This document shows, one piece after another, positions 1-5,599 of a stretch of 11,385 nucleotides of DNA. The notes beneath the pieces were generated by a model, which ran no database searches, was not told the origin of the DNA, and worked only from the letters and a program-made list of their open reading frames with translations. The first letter of the stretch is position 1; the number at the start of each line of letters is the position of its first letter. This DNA comes from Natronohydrobacter sp. Its GTDB lineage: Bacteria > Pseudomonadota > Alphaproteobacteria > Rhodobacterales > Rhodobacteraceae. The stretch lies in assembly GCA_007118445.1 (NCBI GenBank), contig SKRP01000155.1, positions 1-11,385 on the forward strand, given 5' to 3'. A program made the position numbers and the translations under genes.

Positions 1-1087
1 CGATATGGCGCTCCATCTGGGTGCCGAGGATCATTTCGGGGGCGGCCTCTTCGATAGCGCGCTCGACTTCGAGATAATCGTCGGTGATCAGGGCAGTGAG
101 GCCGAACTCTTTCGCGAGTGCGCGCAGGGGCCGGGCCTGTTCGCGGTTGTAGCAACCCATGCCGCAGACCTCGAAACCCATTTCGTCGCGCGCCACTTTC
201 GCCGCCGCCATGACATGGGTGCCATCGCCGAACAGAAACACGCGCTTGCCGGTCAGGTAGGTGCTGTCCACGGATGCGGCCCACCAGGGCTGGCGCAGGC
301 GGCTTTCGTCCACGGGCAATGTGCTGCCCGACAGCGCACGCACTTCCTCGATGAAGGCGCGGGTGGCATTGGCGCCGATGGGGATCGTTTTCGTGAAGGG
401 CTGGCCGAGTTCCTTCTCAAGCCAGCGGGCTGCGGATTCGGCGGTTTCGGGGTAGAGCAGGACGTTGAAATGCGCCTGACCGAGCTGGGTGATGTCCATG
501 GGGCTGGCACCCATTGGGGCGCTCACATTCACTTCAACGCCCATTTCGGACAGGAGTGCTGTGATTTCCTGCACATCGTCGCGATGGCGGAAGCCCAGAC
601 CCGTTGCGCCAAGGATGTTGCAGGTCACGCGCGGGGTGCGGTCCATGGGTCTGGCGAGCGCACGGCAGATTTGCAGAAACGCCTCGTCGCAGCCGAAATT
701 TTCCTTGCGCTGGTAGCTGGGCAGTTCGAGCGGGATGACCGGGACCGGCAGGCCCATGGTTTCGGCCAGACCACCAGGGTCGTCCTGAATGAGTTCTGCC
801 GTGCAGGAGGCGGCCACCAGCAGGGCCTGCGGTTCGAAGCGCTCATACGCGTCGCGGGCCGACTGCATGAACAGACCAGCGGTGTCGGCACCCAGATCGC
901 GTGCCTGAAAGGTGGTGTAGCTGACCGGCGGGCGGTGGTCGCGGCGCTCGATCATGGTGAAGAGCAGGTCCGCGTAAGTGTCGCCCTGGGGCGCGTGCAG
1001 CACCATATGCAGATCGCGCATCCCGGTGGCGACGCGCATCGCACCGACATGGGGCGGGCCCTCATAAGTCCAGACGGCGAGCTTCAT
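1..1087 (-). CDS. bchB: BchB, light-independent protochlorophyllide reductase subunit B (partial, 3' end outside window)
   Basis: Reading the minus strand from ATG at 1087 gives an uninterrupted frame of 362 codons that leaves the window at base 1. The protein begins MKLAVWTYEGPPHVGAMR. BchB pairs with BchN as the catalytic (NB)2 component of the dark-operative protochlorophyllide reductase, which reduces the C17=C18 double bond with electrons from BchL. Residues counted in the translation include Asp36 (reported fourth ligand of the NB 4Fe-4S cluster), Cys95 (SCTAELIQDD) and Asp274 (SVDSTYLTGKR, reported proton donor). All three have the same numbers as in Rhodobacter capsulatus BchB, which also fixes the start. 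The family is about 525 aa, so roughly 160 residues are missing. An aaagga ribosome site lies about 8 nt upstream. The gene follows bchN by 46 nt in the same operon. bchH, bchL and bchM would be expected next, outside the window (inference). Confidence 0.97.
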   Translation of the reverse strand, partial: MKLAVWTYEGPPHVGAMRVATGMRDLHMVLHAPQGDTYADLLFTMIERRDHRPPVSYTTFQARDLGADTAGLFMQSARDAYERFEPQALLVAASCTAELIQDDPGGLAETMGLPVPVIPLELPSYQRKENFGCDEAFLQICRALARPMDRTPRVTCNILGATGLGFRHRDDVQEITALLSEMGVEVNVSAPMGASPMDITQLGQAHFNVLLYPETAESAARWLEKELGQPFTKTIPIGANATRAFIEEVRALSGSTLPVDESRLRQPWWAASVDSTYLTGKRVFLFGDGTHVMAAAKVARDEMGFEVCGMGCYNREQARPLRALAKEFGLTALITDDYLEVERAIEEAAPEMILGTQMERHI

Positions 1088-1104
1088 GGCTGGCGTCCTT
1101 TTTT

Positions 1105-1127
1105 GAGTATTTTCGGCAAGATGAAAG
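1105..1127. repeat. Short AT-rich motif with small hairpin between bchN and bchB
   Basis: On the plus strand this begins GAGTATTTTCGGC and ends AAGATGAAAG. On the minus strand, the coding direction of bchN-bchB, CGGC/GCCG (1130-1127 with 1117-1114) can form a 4-bp stem with a 9-base loop just after the bchN stop. It is not followed by a U-run in that direction, so it is not a convincing terminator. It resembles a short motif that I recall recurring between genes of Rhodobacterales, but that is memory and cannot be shown from one copy here. Confidence 0.35.
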
Positions 1128-1133
1128 CCGGGG

Positions 1134-2414
1134 TCATTCGGCGGCCTCCATCATGTTGGGGTGCTGGCGCTTGAGGGCCGCGCGGCGGCGCAGGGGGCGG
1201 GCGAAGAGGGCGGCGAGATCGCCTGCCTGCTCAAAGAAATGGATCGGTGTGAACACGAGCTCGATCGCCCATTTGGTGCTGAGGCCCTCGGATTCGAGCG
1301 GGTTGGCGAGGCCAAGGCCGCAGACGGTCAGATCGGGGCGGGCGGCGCGGACGCGGTCGAGTTGCAGATCGACATCCTGCCCTTCGGAAATCGTGGGGCC
1401 AGCGGCAATCAGGTCGAGTTCCGGGCCGTGCAGGTCGCTATGCAGATAGGGTGTGCCGATCTCGATCGCCTGCATACCGCATTCGCGGGTCAGAAAGCGC
1501 GCAAGGGGGATTTCCAGCTGGCTGTCGGGCAGGAAGAAGACCGATTTGCCGTGCAGGGTCCGGGTGGCGGCAGCGATGGCTTTTTCGGCGCGGGCGCGGG
1601 GGGCGGCAGCCACGCGGTCCACCACTTCGGGCGCGATGCCGAATGTGGCGGCGACGGCCTTGAGCCAGAGCGTTGTGCCTTCGGCCCCGAACGGGAAGGG
1701 CGCGGGGATGAACTGTGCACCGCGCCGGGTCAGTGCCGCATGGGTGTCGCCAAGGAACGGCTGGGTCAGCGCGAAATGGGTGTTCGGGCCGATGGCCGGG
1801 TCAAGTTCGGCGCGTTTGCCGGGCAGGACGCGAATATTGGTGAGACCGATCTGGGCGAGCAGGTCGAGCGCCTGATCTTCCACGACATCCGGCAGCGCCC
1901 CGACGAGCAGCAGCTCTTTCGCCTGCGTTTCGGGCAGGGCCGGGACCATGGAGGCGAGGCAGGCATCTTCGCCCTGGGTAAAGGTCGTCTCGATCCCCGA
2001 ACCGGAATAGTTCAGCACGCGCACTTGCGGGCCGTGGATTTCGCTCAGGCGTTCGGCCGCGCGGCTGAGGTCGAGCTTGATCACTTCGGAAGGGCAGGAG
2101 CCGACGAGGAAAAGCTGGCGAATGTCAGGACGGCGGGCGAGCAGGCGCGCGACTTCGCGATCCAGCTCGGCATTCGCATCGGCCATGCCTGCGAGGTCTT
2201 TTTCTTCGAGAATCGCCGTGCCGAAGCGGGGTTCGGCGAAGATCATCACGCCAGCGGCGGATTGCAGCAGATGCGCGCAGGTGCGGGAACCTACGACAAG
2301 AAAGAACGCGTCCTGCATCTTGCGGTGCAGCCAGATGATGCCGGTCAACCCGCAAAAGACTTCGCGCTGGCCGCGCTCTTTCAGGACCGGGGCGGATTTG
2401 CAGGTGGTGGTCAT
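1134..2414 (-). CDS. bchN: BchN, light-independent protochlorophyllide reductase subunit N
   Basis: This 426-aa protein is the partner of BchB in the nitrogenase-like protochlorophyllide reductase. Three cysteines, Cys21 (EVFCGLTG), Cys46 (GSRTCAHLL) and Cys107 (VGSCPSEV), have the same spacing as Cys26, Cys51 and Cys112 of R. capsulatus BchN. Those three ligate the NB 4Fe-4S cluster together with BchB Asp36. Length matches the family (about 420-430 aa). The ATG at 2414 overlaps the bchF stop in an ATGA junction, so translation is probably coupled. An aaagggg ribosome site lies 7 nt upstream inside bchF. The C-terminus is basic (RRRAALKRQH). The gene belongs to the bchF-bchN-bchB operon read from the promoter near 2940-2969. 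I see no internal promoter. Identity is essentially certain from motifs and order. Confidence 0.98.
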   Translation of the reverse strand: MTTTCKSAPVLKERGQREVFCGLTGIIWLHRKMQDAFFLVVGSRTCAHLLQSAAGVMIFAEPRFGTAILEEKDLAGMADANAELDREVARLLARRPDIRQLFLVGSCPSEVIKLDLSRAAERLSEIHGPQVRVLNYSGSGIETTFTQGEDACLASMVPALPETQAKELLLVGALPDVVEDQALDLLAQIGLTNIRVLPGKRAELDPAIGPNTHFALTQPFLGDTHAALTRRGAQFIPAPFPFGAEGTTLWLKAVAATFGIAPEVVDRVAAAPRARAEKAIAAATRTLHGKSVFFLPDSQLEIPLARFLTRECGMQAIEIGTPYLHSDLHGPELDLIAAGPTISEGQDVDLQLDRVRAARPDLTVCGLGLANPLESEGLSTKWAIELVFTPIHFFEQAGDLAALFARPLRRRAALKRQHPNMMEAAE

Positions 2415-2908
2415 GCTGTGGCCCCTTTCGGCTCTGCATCCATTGCGGCTGCAGCGAGACGGGCCATGCGCAGTTTCCAGATGAACTGCACCGCATTCAC
2501 GACATAGGCGACATAGGCCACCAGCGCGAGGATCATCAGCTGATCTGGCGTCATGAAGCCCATGAGCAGGCCCGCCAGATAAAGCGTGTGCAGCGCGATC
2601 ACGCCGAAGCTGACCACATCTTCCCAGTAAAAGGCCGGGGCCAGCAGATACTGGCCGAAGACCTCTTTTTCCCAGATCGCGCCGGTGACCATGATCGTGT
2701 AGAGCGCGAGCGTTTTGAGGACCACCGACCAGGTGGCGGCGATGTAGCCCTCGCCGGTCATCAGGAAGCGGATCACCAGCACTGCCGAGATGATGCAGAT
2801 CACGAATTGCACCGGGGCCAGGATGCCCTGAACCAGCGTCCAGACCGAGGCATCGCGCCGGGCGCGCTGTTCGGGTGTGTAAAGTGGCTTGTGCGACATT
2901 TGTGGCAT
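2411..2908 (-). CDS. bchF: BchF, 3-vinyl bacteriochlorophyllide hydratase
   Basis: BchF hydrates the 3-vinyl group of chlorophyllide a on the route to bacteriochlorophyll a. The 165-aa protein is hydrophobic, with four likely membrane segments near residues 27-48, 58-78, 97-117 and 122-143, so it should sit in the cytoplasmic membrane. The segment WEKEVFGQYLLAPAFYWEDV between the second and third helices is typical of the family as I recognise it. The ATG at 2908 is preferred over the in-frame ATG at 2899 because GAGGGG lies at 2918-2913, about 4 nt upstream of it. It is the first gene of the minus-strand operon and overlaps bchN by 4 nt. The leader from the predicted promoter is about 25 nt and lies just downstream of a PpsR operator, so oxygen repression is expected. 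Confidence 0.95.
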   Translation of the reverse strand: MPQMSHKPLYTPEQRARRDASVWTLVQGILAPVQFVICIISAVLVIRFLMTGEGYIAATWSVVLKTLALYTIMVTGAIWEKEVFGQYLLAPAFYWEDVVSFGVIALHTLYLAGLLMGFMTPDQLMILALVAYVAYVVNAVQFIWKLRMARLAAAAMDAEPKGATA

Positions 2909-2939
2909 TCTGCCCCTCGATTGTGCGATTCCTCGAGCA

Positions 2940-2969
2940 AGTCTAGCCCTTGGTCAGGACAAGTGTCAA
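2940..2969 (-). promoter_or_regulatory. Probable bchF operon promoter
   Basis: On the minus strand a perfect TTGACA (2969-2964) is followed after 18 nt by TAGACT (2945-2940), a 4/6 match to TATAAT. Transcription would start near 2933, about 25 nt before the bchF ATG. The -35 box is one end of the PpsR operator, so a bound repressor would block RNA polymerase directly. Confidence 0.65.
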
Positions 2970-2981
2970 TTAAAACTTACA
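2964..2981. promoter_or_regulatory. PpsR/CrtJ operator upstream of bchF
   Basis: TGTCAATTAAAACTTACA is a perfect TGT-N12-ACA palindrome, the established PpsR/CrtJ recognition sequence of purple bacteria. Read on the minus strand it is TGTAAGTTTTAATTGACA. That differs from the operator at 3109-3126 at only three central positions. Confidence 0.88.
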
Positions 2982-3047
2982 CACCTGAAACAAGGTTGGA
3001 TAGTCCTGATTTACGCCGGTTTTCCGATGTGAAGACCCTGTAAGCTA

Positions 3048-3061
3048 TTGAGGGATATCAT
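3048..3061. promoter_or_regulatory. Candidate FnrL (Fnr-type) binding site in the bchF-ppaA region
   Basis: TTGAGGGATATCAT matches the Fnr consensus TTGAT-N4-ATCAA at 8 of 10 positions, with one mismatch in each half-site. Its centre lies about 100 nt upstream of the predicted ppaA start point and about 120 nt upstream of the predicted bchF start point. Both distances are far for activation, and either gene could be the target. Rhodobacter FnrL is known to activate photosynthesis genes when oxygen is low. Confidence 0.45.
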
Positions 3062-3108
3062 AAACAGGGCATATGATGCTGTCTGGGGTTTTTGGAATCA
3101 CTCTAGAA

Positions 3109-3126
3109 TGTAAGTTTAGTTTGACA
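3109..3126. promoter_or_regulatory. PpsR/CrtJ operator upstream of ppaA
   Basis: TGTAAGTTTAGTTTGACA is a perfect TGT-N12-ACA match. It ends in TTGACA, a plausible -35 box for ppaA. Because ppsR lies downstream of ppaA, this site suggests that PpsR limits its own expression and that of its antirepressor. Confidence 0.85.
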
Positions 3127-3149
3127 TTTTGTAGGGTTCTTGCGAGGAT
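3121..3149 (+). promoter_or_regulatory. Possible ppaA-ppsR promoter
   Basis: TTGACA (3121-3126) is followed after 17 nt by GAGGAT (3144-3149), which keeps the second A, fifth A and final T of TATAAT but is otherwise weak. Transcription would start near 3156, leaving a leader of about 63 nt. A weak -10 would fit a promoter that needs an activator. Confidence 0.4.
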
Positions 3150-3218
3150 TTTATGACGACTCTGTCCTTGCCGCCCTGCTGAAGGGGAGACCGGGTCAGC
3201 ATTGGGGAGAGGCTTGCA

Positions 3219-4040
3219 ATGGACGGAAGCTTGAAAGTTTGGAAGGGCGAGCAAGTGCCTGATGACTGGCCAGTGCGGCGCTTCGCCTTGCGTGTTGTCT
3301 CTGAACTCGCGCGGGCGAGTGTCGCGCGCGCGGGCGTGTCGCAGACAGAACGCGCAGGCGCGCCGCAGACAGAAACGACCTCGGTGCTCAAGCGATATGC
3401 CCGGACAGGTGACGCATCGCTGTTATCGGAGCTGCATGCGGAAATGACCCGCAACCAGGTTTCGGCAGAAGATGTCATGGATATTCATCTGCCGCATGTG
3501 GTCCAGATTATCGGCACAGCCTGGCATGATGACCAGATCGATATCCTGCAGGCATCGCTGGCCTTTGCGCGATTGCAGACTGTCCTGCGTGAACTGGGCA
3601 AGGCATGGGTTTCGGACTCGGTGGGCCGGGCGACGGATGGGCGGATGCTGCTTGTATTGCCAGAAGGTGAACAACACACGCTGGGGGCCATGTTCGCGGC
3701 CAATCAGTTGCGACGCAGGGGGGTGTCGGTCAAGGTGATGCTGAGTGCCTCGCGCGCGGCGATGCACCAGAGCATCGCGTGCAACAGATATCACGGGATT
3801 CTGGTATCGGTATCGAATGAAAGTGCGCTCCAGACCTGTGGCCAGCTGGTCAGTGACCTGCGCGCAACGGCATCAAGCCATACACCGATCGTGTTGGGCG
3901 GGGGGTTGGTTTCGGCGACCATAAGCGATAATGGTCTGAGCCGAATCTCTGAGGCAACAGGCGCAGATGTCGTGACGAGCGATATTTCCTGTGCCCTGCA
4001 CGCTTGTGGGATTCAGCGTATCAATGCGGCTGCGGAATAG
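3219..4040 (+). CDS. ppaA: PpaA/AerR, cobalamin-binding regulator of PpsR
   Basis: AerR/PpaA proteins act as light- and B12-dependent antirepressors of CrtJ/PpsR. This 273-aa protein has a variable N-terminal part (1-55), a helical cap (about 56-130) with AWHDDQID at 101-108, and a Rossmann-like B12-binding fold (about 140-273). The usual DxHxxG motif is replaced by EGEQHTLG, with His153 in the place I expect for the cobalamin ligand reported as His145 in R. capsulatus AerR. Later motifs include VLGGGLVS and the C-terminal EATGADVVTSD. The ATG at 3219 is supported by GGGGAGAGG at 3204-3212, 6 nt upstream. It is the first gene of ppaA-ppsR, and the gap to ppsR is 56 nt if ppsR begins at 4097. 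The PpsR operator and -35 box at 3109-3126 indicate repression by PpsR. A heme-binding SCHIC reading of this fold is also in use for such proteins. Confidence 0.92.
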   Translation: MDGSLKVWKGEQVPDDWPVRRFALRVVSELARASVARAGVSQTERAGAPQTETTSVLKRYARTGDASLLSELHAEMTRNQVSAEDVMDIHLPHVVQIIGTAWHDDQIDILQASLAFARLQTVLRELGKAWVSDSVGRATDGRMLLVLPEGEQHTLGAMFAANQLRRRGVSVKVMLSASRAAMHQSIACNRYHGILVSVSNESALQTCGQLVSDLRATASSHTPIVLGGGLVSATISDNGLSRISEATGADVVTSDISCALHACGIQRINAAAE

Positions 4041-4083
4041 GATCTGTCGATCCGTTCCCGCAAGTATCGCTGCCCTGGGCGGC

Positions 4084-4090
4084 AGAAGGG
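4084..4090 (+). promoter_or_regulatory. Ribosome binding site that decides the ppsR start
   Basis: AGAAGGG ends 6 nt before the GTG at 4097. The ATG at 4004, in the same frame, has no comparable site and lies inside the end of ppaA, so the GTG is the better start. Confidence 0.7.
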
Positions 4091-4096
4091 AAATTT

Positions 4097-5515
4097 GTGA
4101 CCTTGCCGGACCATGCGACCAGCTCTGCTCATGCCGCGATTGCGCGGCTTCTGGAAGAACCGGGCATCGCCGCGGTCCTGATGTGCGTGACGGATATCTG
4201 CATTGTGACCGACCGCGAAGGCAAGGTGCTGGCCGCGAGTGCAAAAGACGACTCGATCCTGCAGTCTGAAACCGCCGAGTGGAGCGGGCGTGCGCTGACG
4301 GATCTGGTCGACACGGCCTCGGGGCAGAAGCTGGCGCGGCGGTTGCAAGACATCGAGACGGACACCCAAGGCGCGGGCGCGCGCTGGGCCGAACTGGTGC
4401 ATGTCACCAAGGCGATGGATGCTGTGCCTGTGCGCTATGCGATGCATCCTGTGCGCGCACATATCCTGATGCTGGGGCAGGACCAGCGCCCGACCATCGA
4501 GATGCAGCAGATGTTGCTCAATGCGCAGATCGCGCTTGAGCGCGATCACGAAGCGCAGCGCGAGATCGATACGCGCTACCGGTTGCTGATGGATTTCTCG
4601 ACCGATGCGATTGTGCTGGTGTCGATCGGGTCGGGGATGATTGTCGATATCAATCACAATGCCGCGACAGTTCTGGGCCGCGCGCGCGCGGATCTGATTG
4701 ATCGCCCCTTTGCCGAGTGTTTTCAGGGGCAGACGCGCGAGGGGCTGATTTCGGCGCTGGAAACCCCGCAAGCGGCCGGGTCGGATGTGCTGCTGGATGT
4801 CGAGGTCAAAGCCTCGGGTCGCAATGTGCAGCTGACCGGCAAGCTGTTCCGCGCGTCGGGCGAGCAGCTGGCGATTGTGCGCCTGTCTGACCCTGAACGC
4901 GGGTCGGTCGGTGATGAGCGCCTGCTGGGCAATCTGCGGCAGCTGTTCAACCATGGCGCGGATGCCATCGTTTTTGCGGATCGTGACGGCAATATTCTGG
5001 CCGCGAGCGAGACCTTTCTCAATCTGACGGATTCGCCCTCGGCCAGTTCGGTGCGGGGACAGTCGCTGTCGGAATTCCTGTCGCGCGGTGCGGTCGATCT
5101 GCGCGTGCTGCTGGACAATGCGCGGCGTGCGGGCCAGTTGCGCATGTATGCAACCAAGCTGAACACCAATTACGGTGCGCAGGTCGGGGTCGAGATTTCG
5201 GCCACATGGCTGGATGACAAATTCGACCCGGTTCTGGCGCTGGTGCTGCGTAATGCCAGCAGCGCGGGCAATCTGCGGCCTGACAGTGGCGGGCAGGACA
5301 GCAATGTTCAGGGCGTGATCGAACTGGTGGGATCGTCGACGCTGAAGGATATCGTGACCGAAACGACCGATGTGATCGAGAAGATCTGTATCGAGACCGC
5401 GCTTGAGCTGACCCGCAACAACCGTGTTGCCGCCGCCGAGATGCTGGGCCTGTCGCGCCAGTCGCTCTATGTGAAGCTGCGCAAGTTCGATCTGCTGAGC
5501 AAGGACGAGAATTGA
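4097..5515 (+). CDS. ppsR: PpsR/CrtJ, redox-sensing repressor of photosynthesis genes
   Basis: PpsR/CrtJ represses bch, crt and puc genes in oxygen by binding TGT-N12-ACA palindromes. From GTG 4097 the protein is 472 aa, close to the 464-469 aa of Rhodobacter homologues. ATG 4004 would add 31 unsupported residues and overlap ppaA. Domains in order are an N-terminal PAS-like domain (about 20-125), a glutamine-rich helical linker (about 133-158, IEMQQMLLNAQIALERD), PAS1 (about 158-265), PAS2 (about 280-390) and a C-terminal Fis-type helix-turn-helix (about 430-465, NNRVAAAEMLGLSRQSLYVK). Cys431 (EKICIETALE) matches the conserved HTH cysteine, Cys424 in R. sphaeroides and Cys420 in R. capsulatus. 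The only other cysteines are 30, 35 and 208, and no Cys lies between 209 and 430, where the second known redox cysteine (Cys251/Cys249) is expected. The gene lies between ppaA and bchE and is probably autoregulated through the operator upstream of ppaA. Confidence 0.95.
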   Translation: MTLPDHATSSAHAAIARLLEEPGIAAVLMCVTDICIVTDREGKVLAASAKDDSILQSETAEWSGRALTDLVDTASGQKLARRLQDIETDTQGAGARWAELVHVTKAMDAVPVRYAMHPVRAHILMLGQDQRPTIEMQQMLLNAQIALERDHEAQREIDTRYRLLMDFSTDAIVLVSIGSGMIVDINHNAATVLGRARADLIDRPFAECFQGQTREGLISALETPQAAGSDVLLDVEVKASGRNVQLTGKLFRASGEQLAIVRLSDPERGSVGDERLLGNLRQLFNHGADAIVFADRDGNILAASETFLNLTDSPSASSVRGQSLSEFLSRGAVDLRVLLDNARRAGQLRMYATKLNTNYGAQVGVEISATWLDDKFDPVLALVLRNASSAGNLRPDSGGQDSNVQGVIELVGSSTLKDIVTETTDVIEKICIETALELTRNNRVAAAEMLGLSRQSLYVKLRKFDLLSKDEN

Positions 5516-5517
5516 CA

Positions 5518-5530
5518 GCCCCGCCGGGGC
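5518..5530 (+). terminator. Small GC hairpin after ppsR, weak terminator candidate
   Basis: GCCCCGCCGGGGC forms a 5-bp stem with a 3-base loop two bases after the ppsR stop. It lacks a U-run, so it is at best a weak or factor-dependent terminator. It could reduce read-through from ppsR into the bchE control region. Confidence 0.35.
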
Positions 5531-5533
5531 GGA

Positions 5534-5547
5534 TTGATCTGTGTCAA
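5534..5547. promoter_or_regulatory. FnrL (Fnr-type) binding site upstream of bchE
   Basis: TTGATCTGTGTCAA matches TTGAT-N4-ATCAA at 9 of 10 positions. Its centre is 5540.5. An activator at -41.5 would place the transcription start near 5582, with CAACCT (5570-5575) in the -10 position. bchE is a known FnrL-activated gene in R. sphaeroides. The last six bases overlap the first PpsR site. Confidence 0.75.
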
Positions 5548-5559
5548 TCAAAACTGTCA
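5542..5559. promoter_or_regulatory. PpsR/CrtJ half-consensus site upstream of bchE (distal)
   Basis: TGTCAATCAAAACTGTCA reads TGT-N12-TCA, one base off the consensus. It lies 7 bp before the perfect site at 5567-5584 (25 bp centre to centre). Tandem palindromes about 7-8 bp apart are a known arrangement for cooperative CrtJ binding. Confidence 0.65.
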
Positions 5560-5566
5560 GTGCGTG

Positions 5567-5584
5567 TGTCAACCTGTGTTTACA
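5567..5584. promoter_or_regulatory. PpsR/CrtJ operator upstream of bchE (proximal)
   Basis: TGTCAACCTGTGTTTACA is a perfect TGT-N12-ACA palindrome ending 15 nt before the bchE ATG. It would cover the expected -10 and start-point region if FnrL activates from 5534-5547. Confidence 0.85.
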
Positions 5585-5587
5585 AAC

Positions 5588-5593
5588 AGGAGG
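5588..5593 (+). promoter_or_regulatory. Ribosome binding site of bchE
   Basis: A full AGGAGG lies 6 nt before ATG 5600. It fixes this start and rules out the upstream in-frame ATG at 5534, which lies inside the FnrL and PpsR sites. Confidence 0.9.
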
Positions 5594-5599
5594 GACCAC

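Larger units (their letters stand above)
2909..3218. promoter_or_regulatory. Divergent control region between bchF and ppaA
   Basis: These 310 bases separate two divergently read units and are clearly richer in A and T than the flanking genes. They hold two perfect TGT-N12-ACA operators (2964-2981 and 3109-3126), each overlapping a probable -35 box, and a probable FnrL site (3048-3061). A loose inverted repeat CCCTGT-N22-ACAGGG (3036-3069) surrounds the FnrL-like site. I see no credible gene here. Confidence 0.85.

Noticed and set aside
5..1174. A 389-codon plus-strand frame opposite bchB
   Set aside because: It is antisense to a gene with all key BchB residues in place, and its translation is low-complexity His/Gly/Ala/Arg-rich.
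1161..2507. A 448-codon plus-strand frame opposite bchN
   Set aside because: It is a shadow of bchN extending into bchF, with no family motif and no promoter or ribosome site of note.
3036..3069. CCCTGT-N22-ACAGGG as an independent operator
   Set aside because: The arms are short and the spacing is wide. Its centre is 2 bp off the FnrL-like site inside it, so chance is likely, and it is mentioned only as context.
5518..5530. Strong intrinsic terminator after ppsR
   Set aside because: The stem is only 5 bp and no T-run follows it, so it is listed only as a weak candidate.
5534..5599. Upstream in-frame ATG that would extend BchE by 22 residues
   Set aside because: It lies inside the FnrL and PpsR sites and would add a Cys-rich leader. 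ATG 5600 has a perfect AGGAGG and gives the family N-terminus MRIVFVHPNYHSGG.
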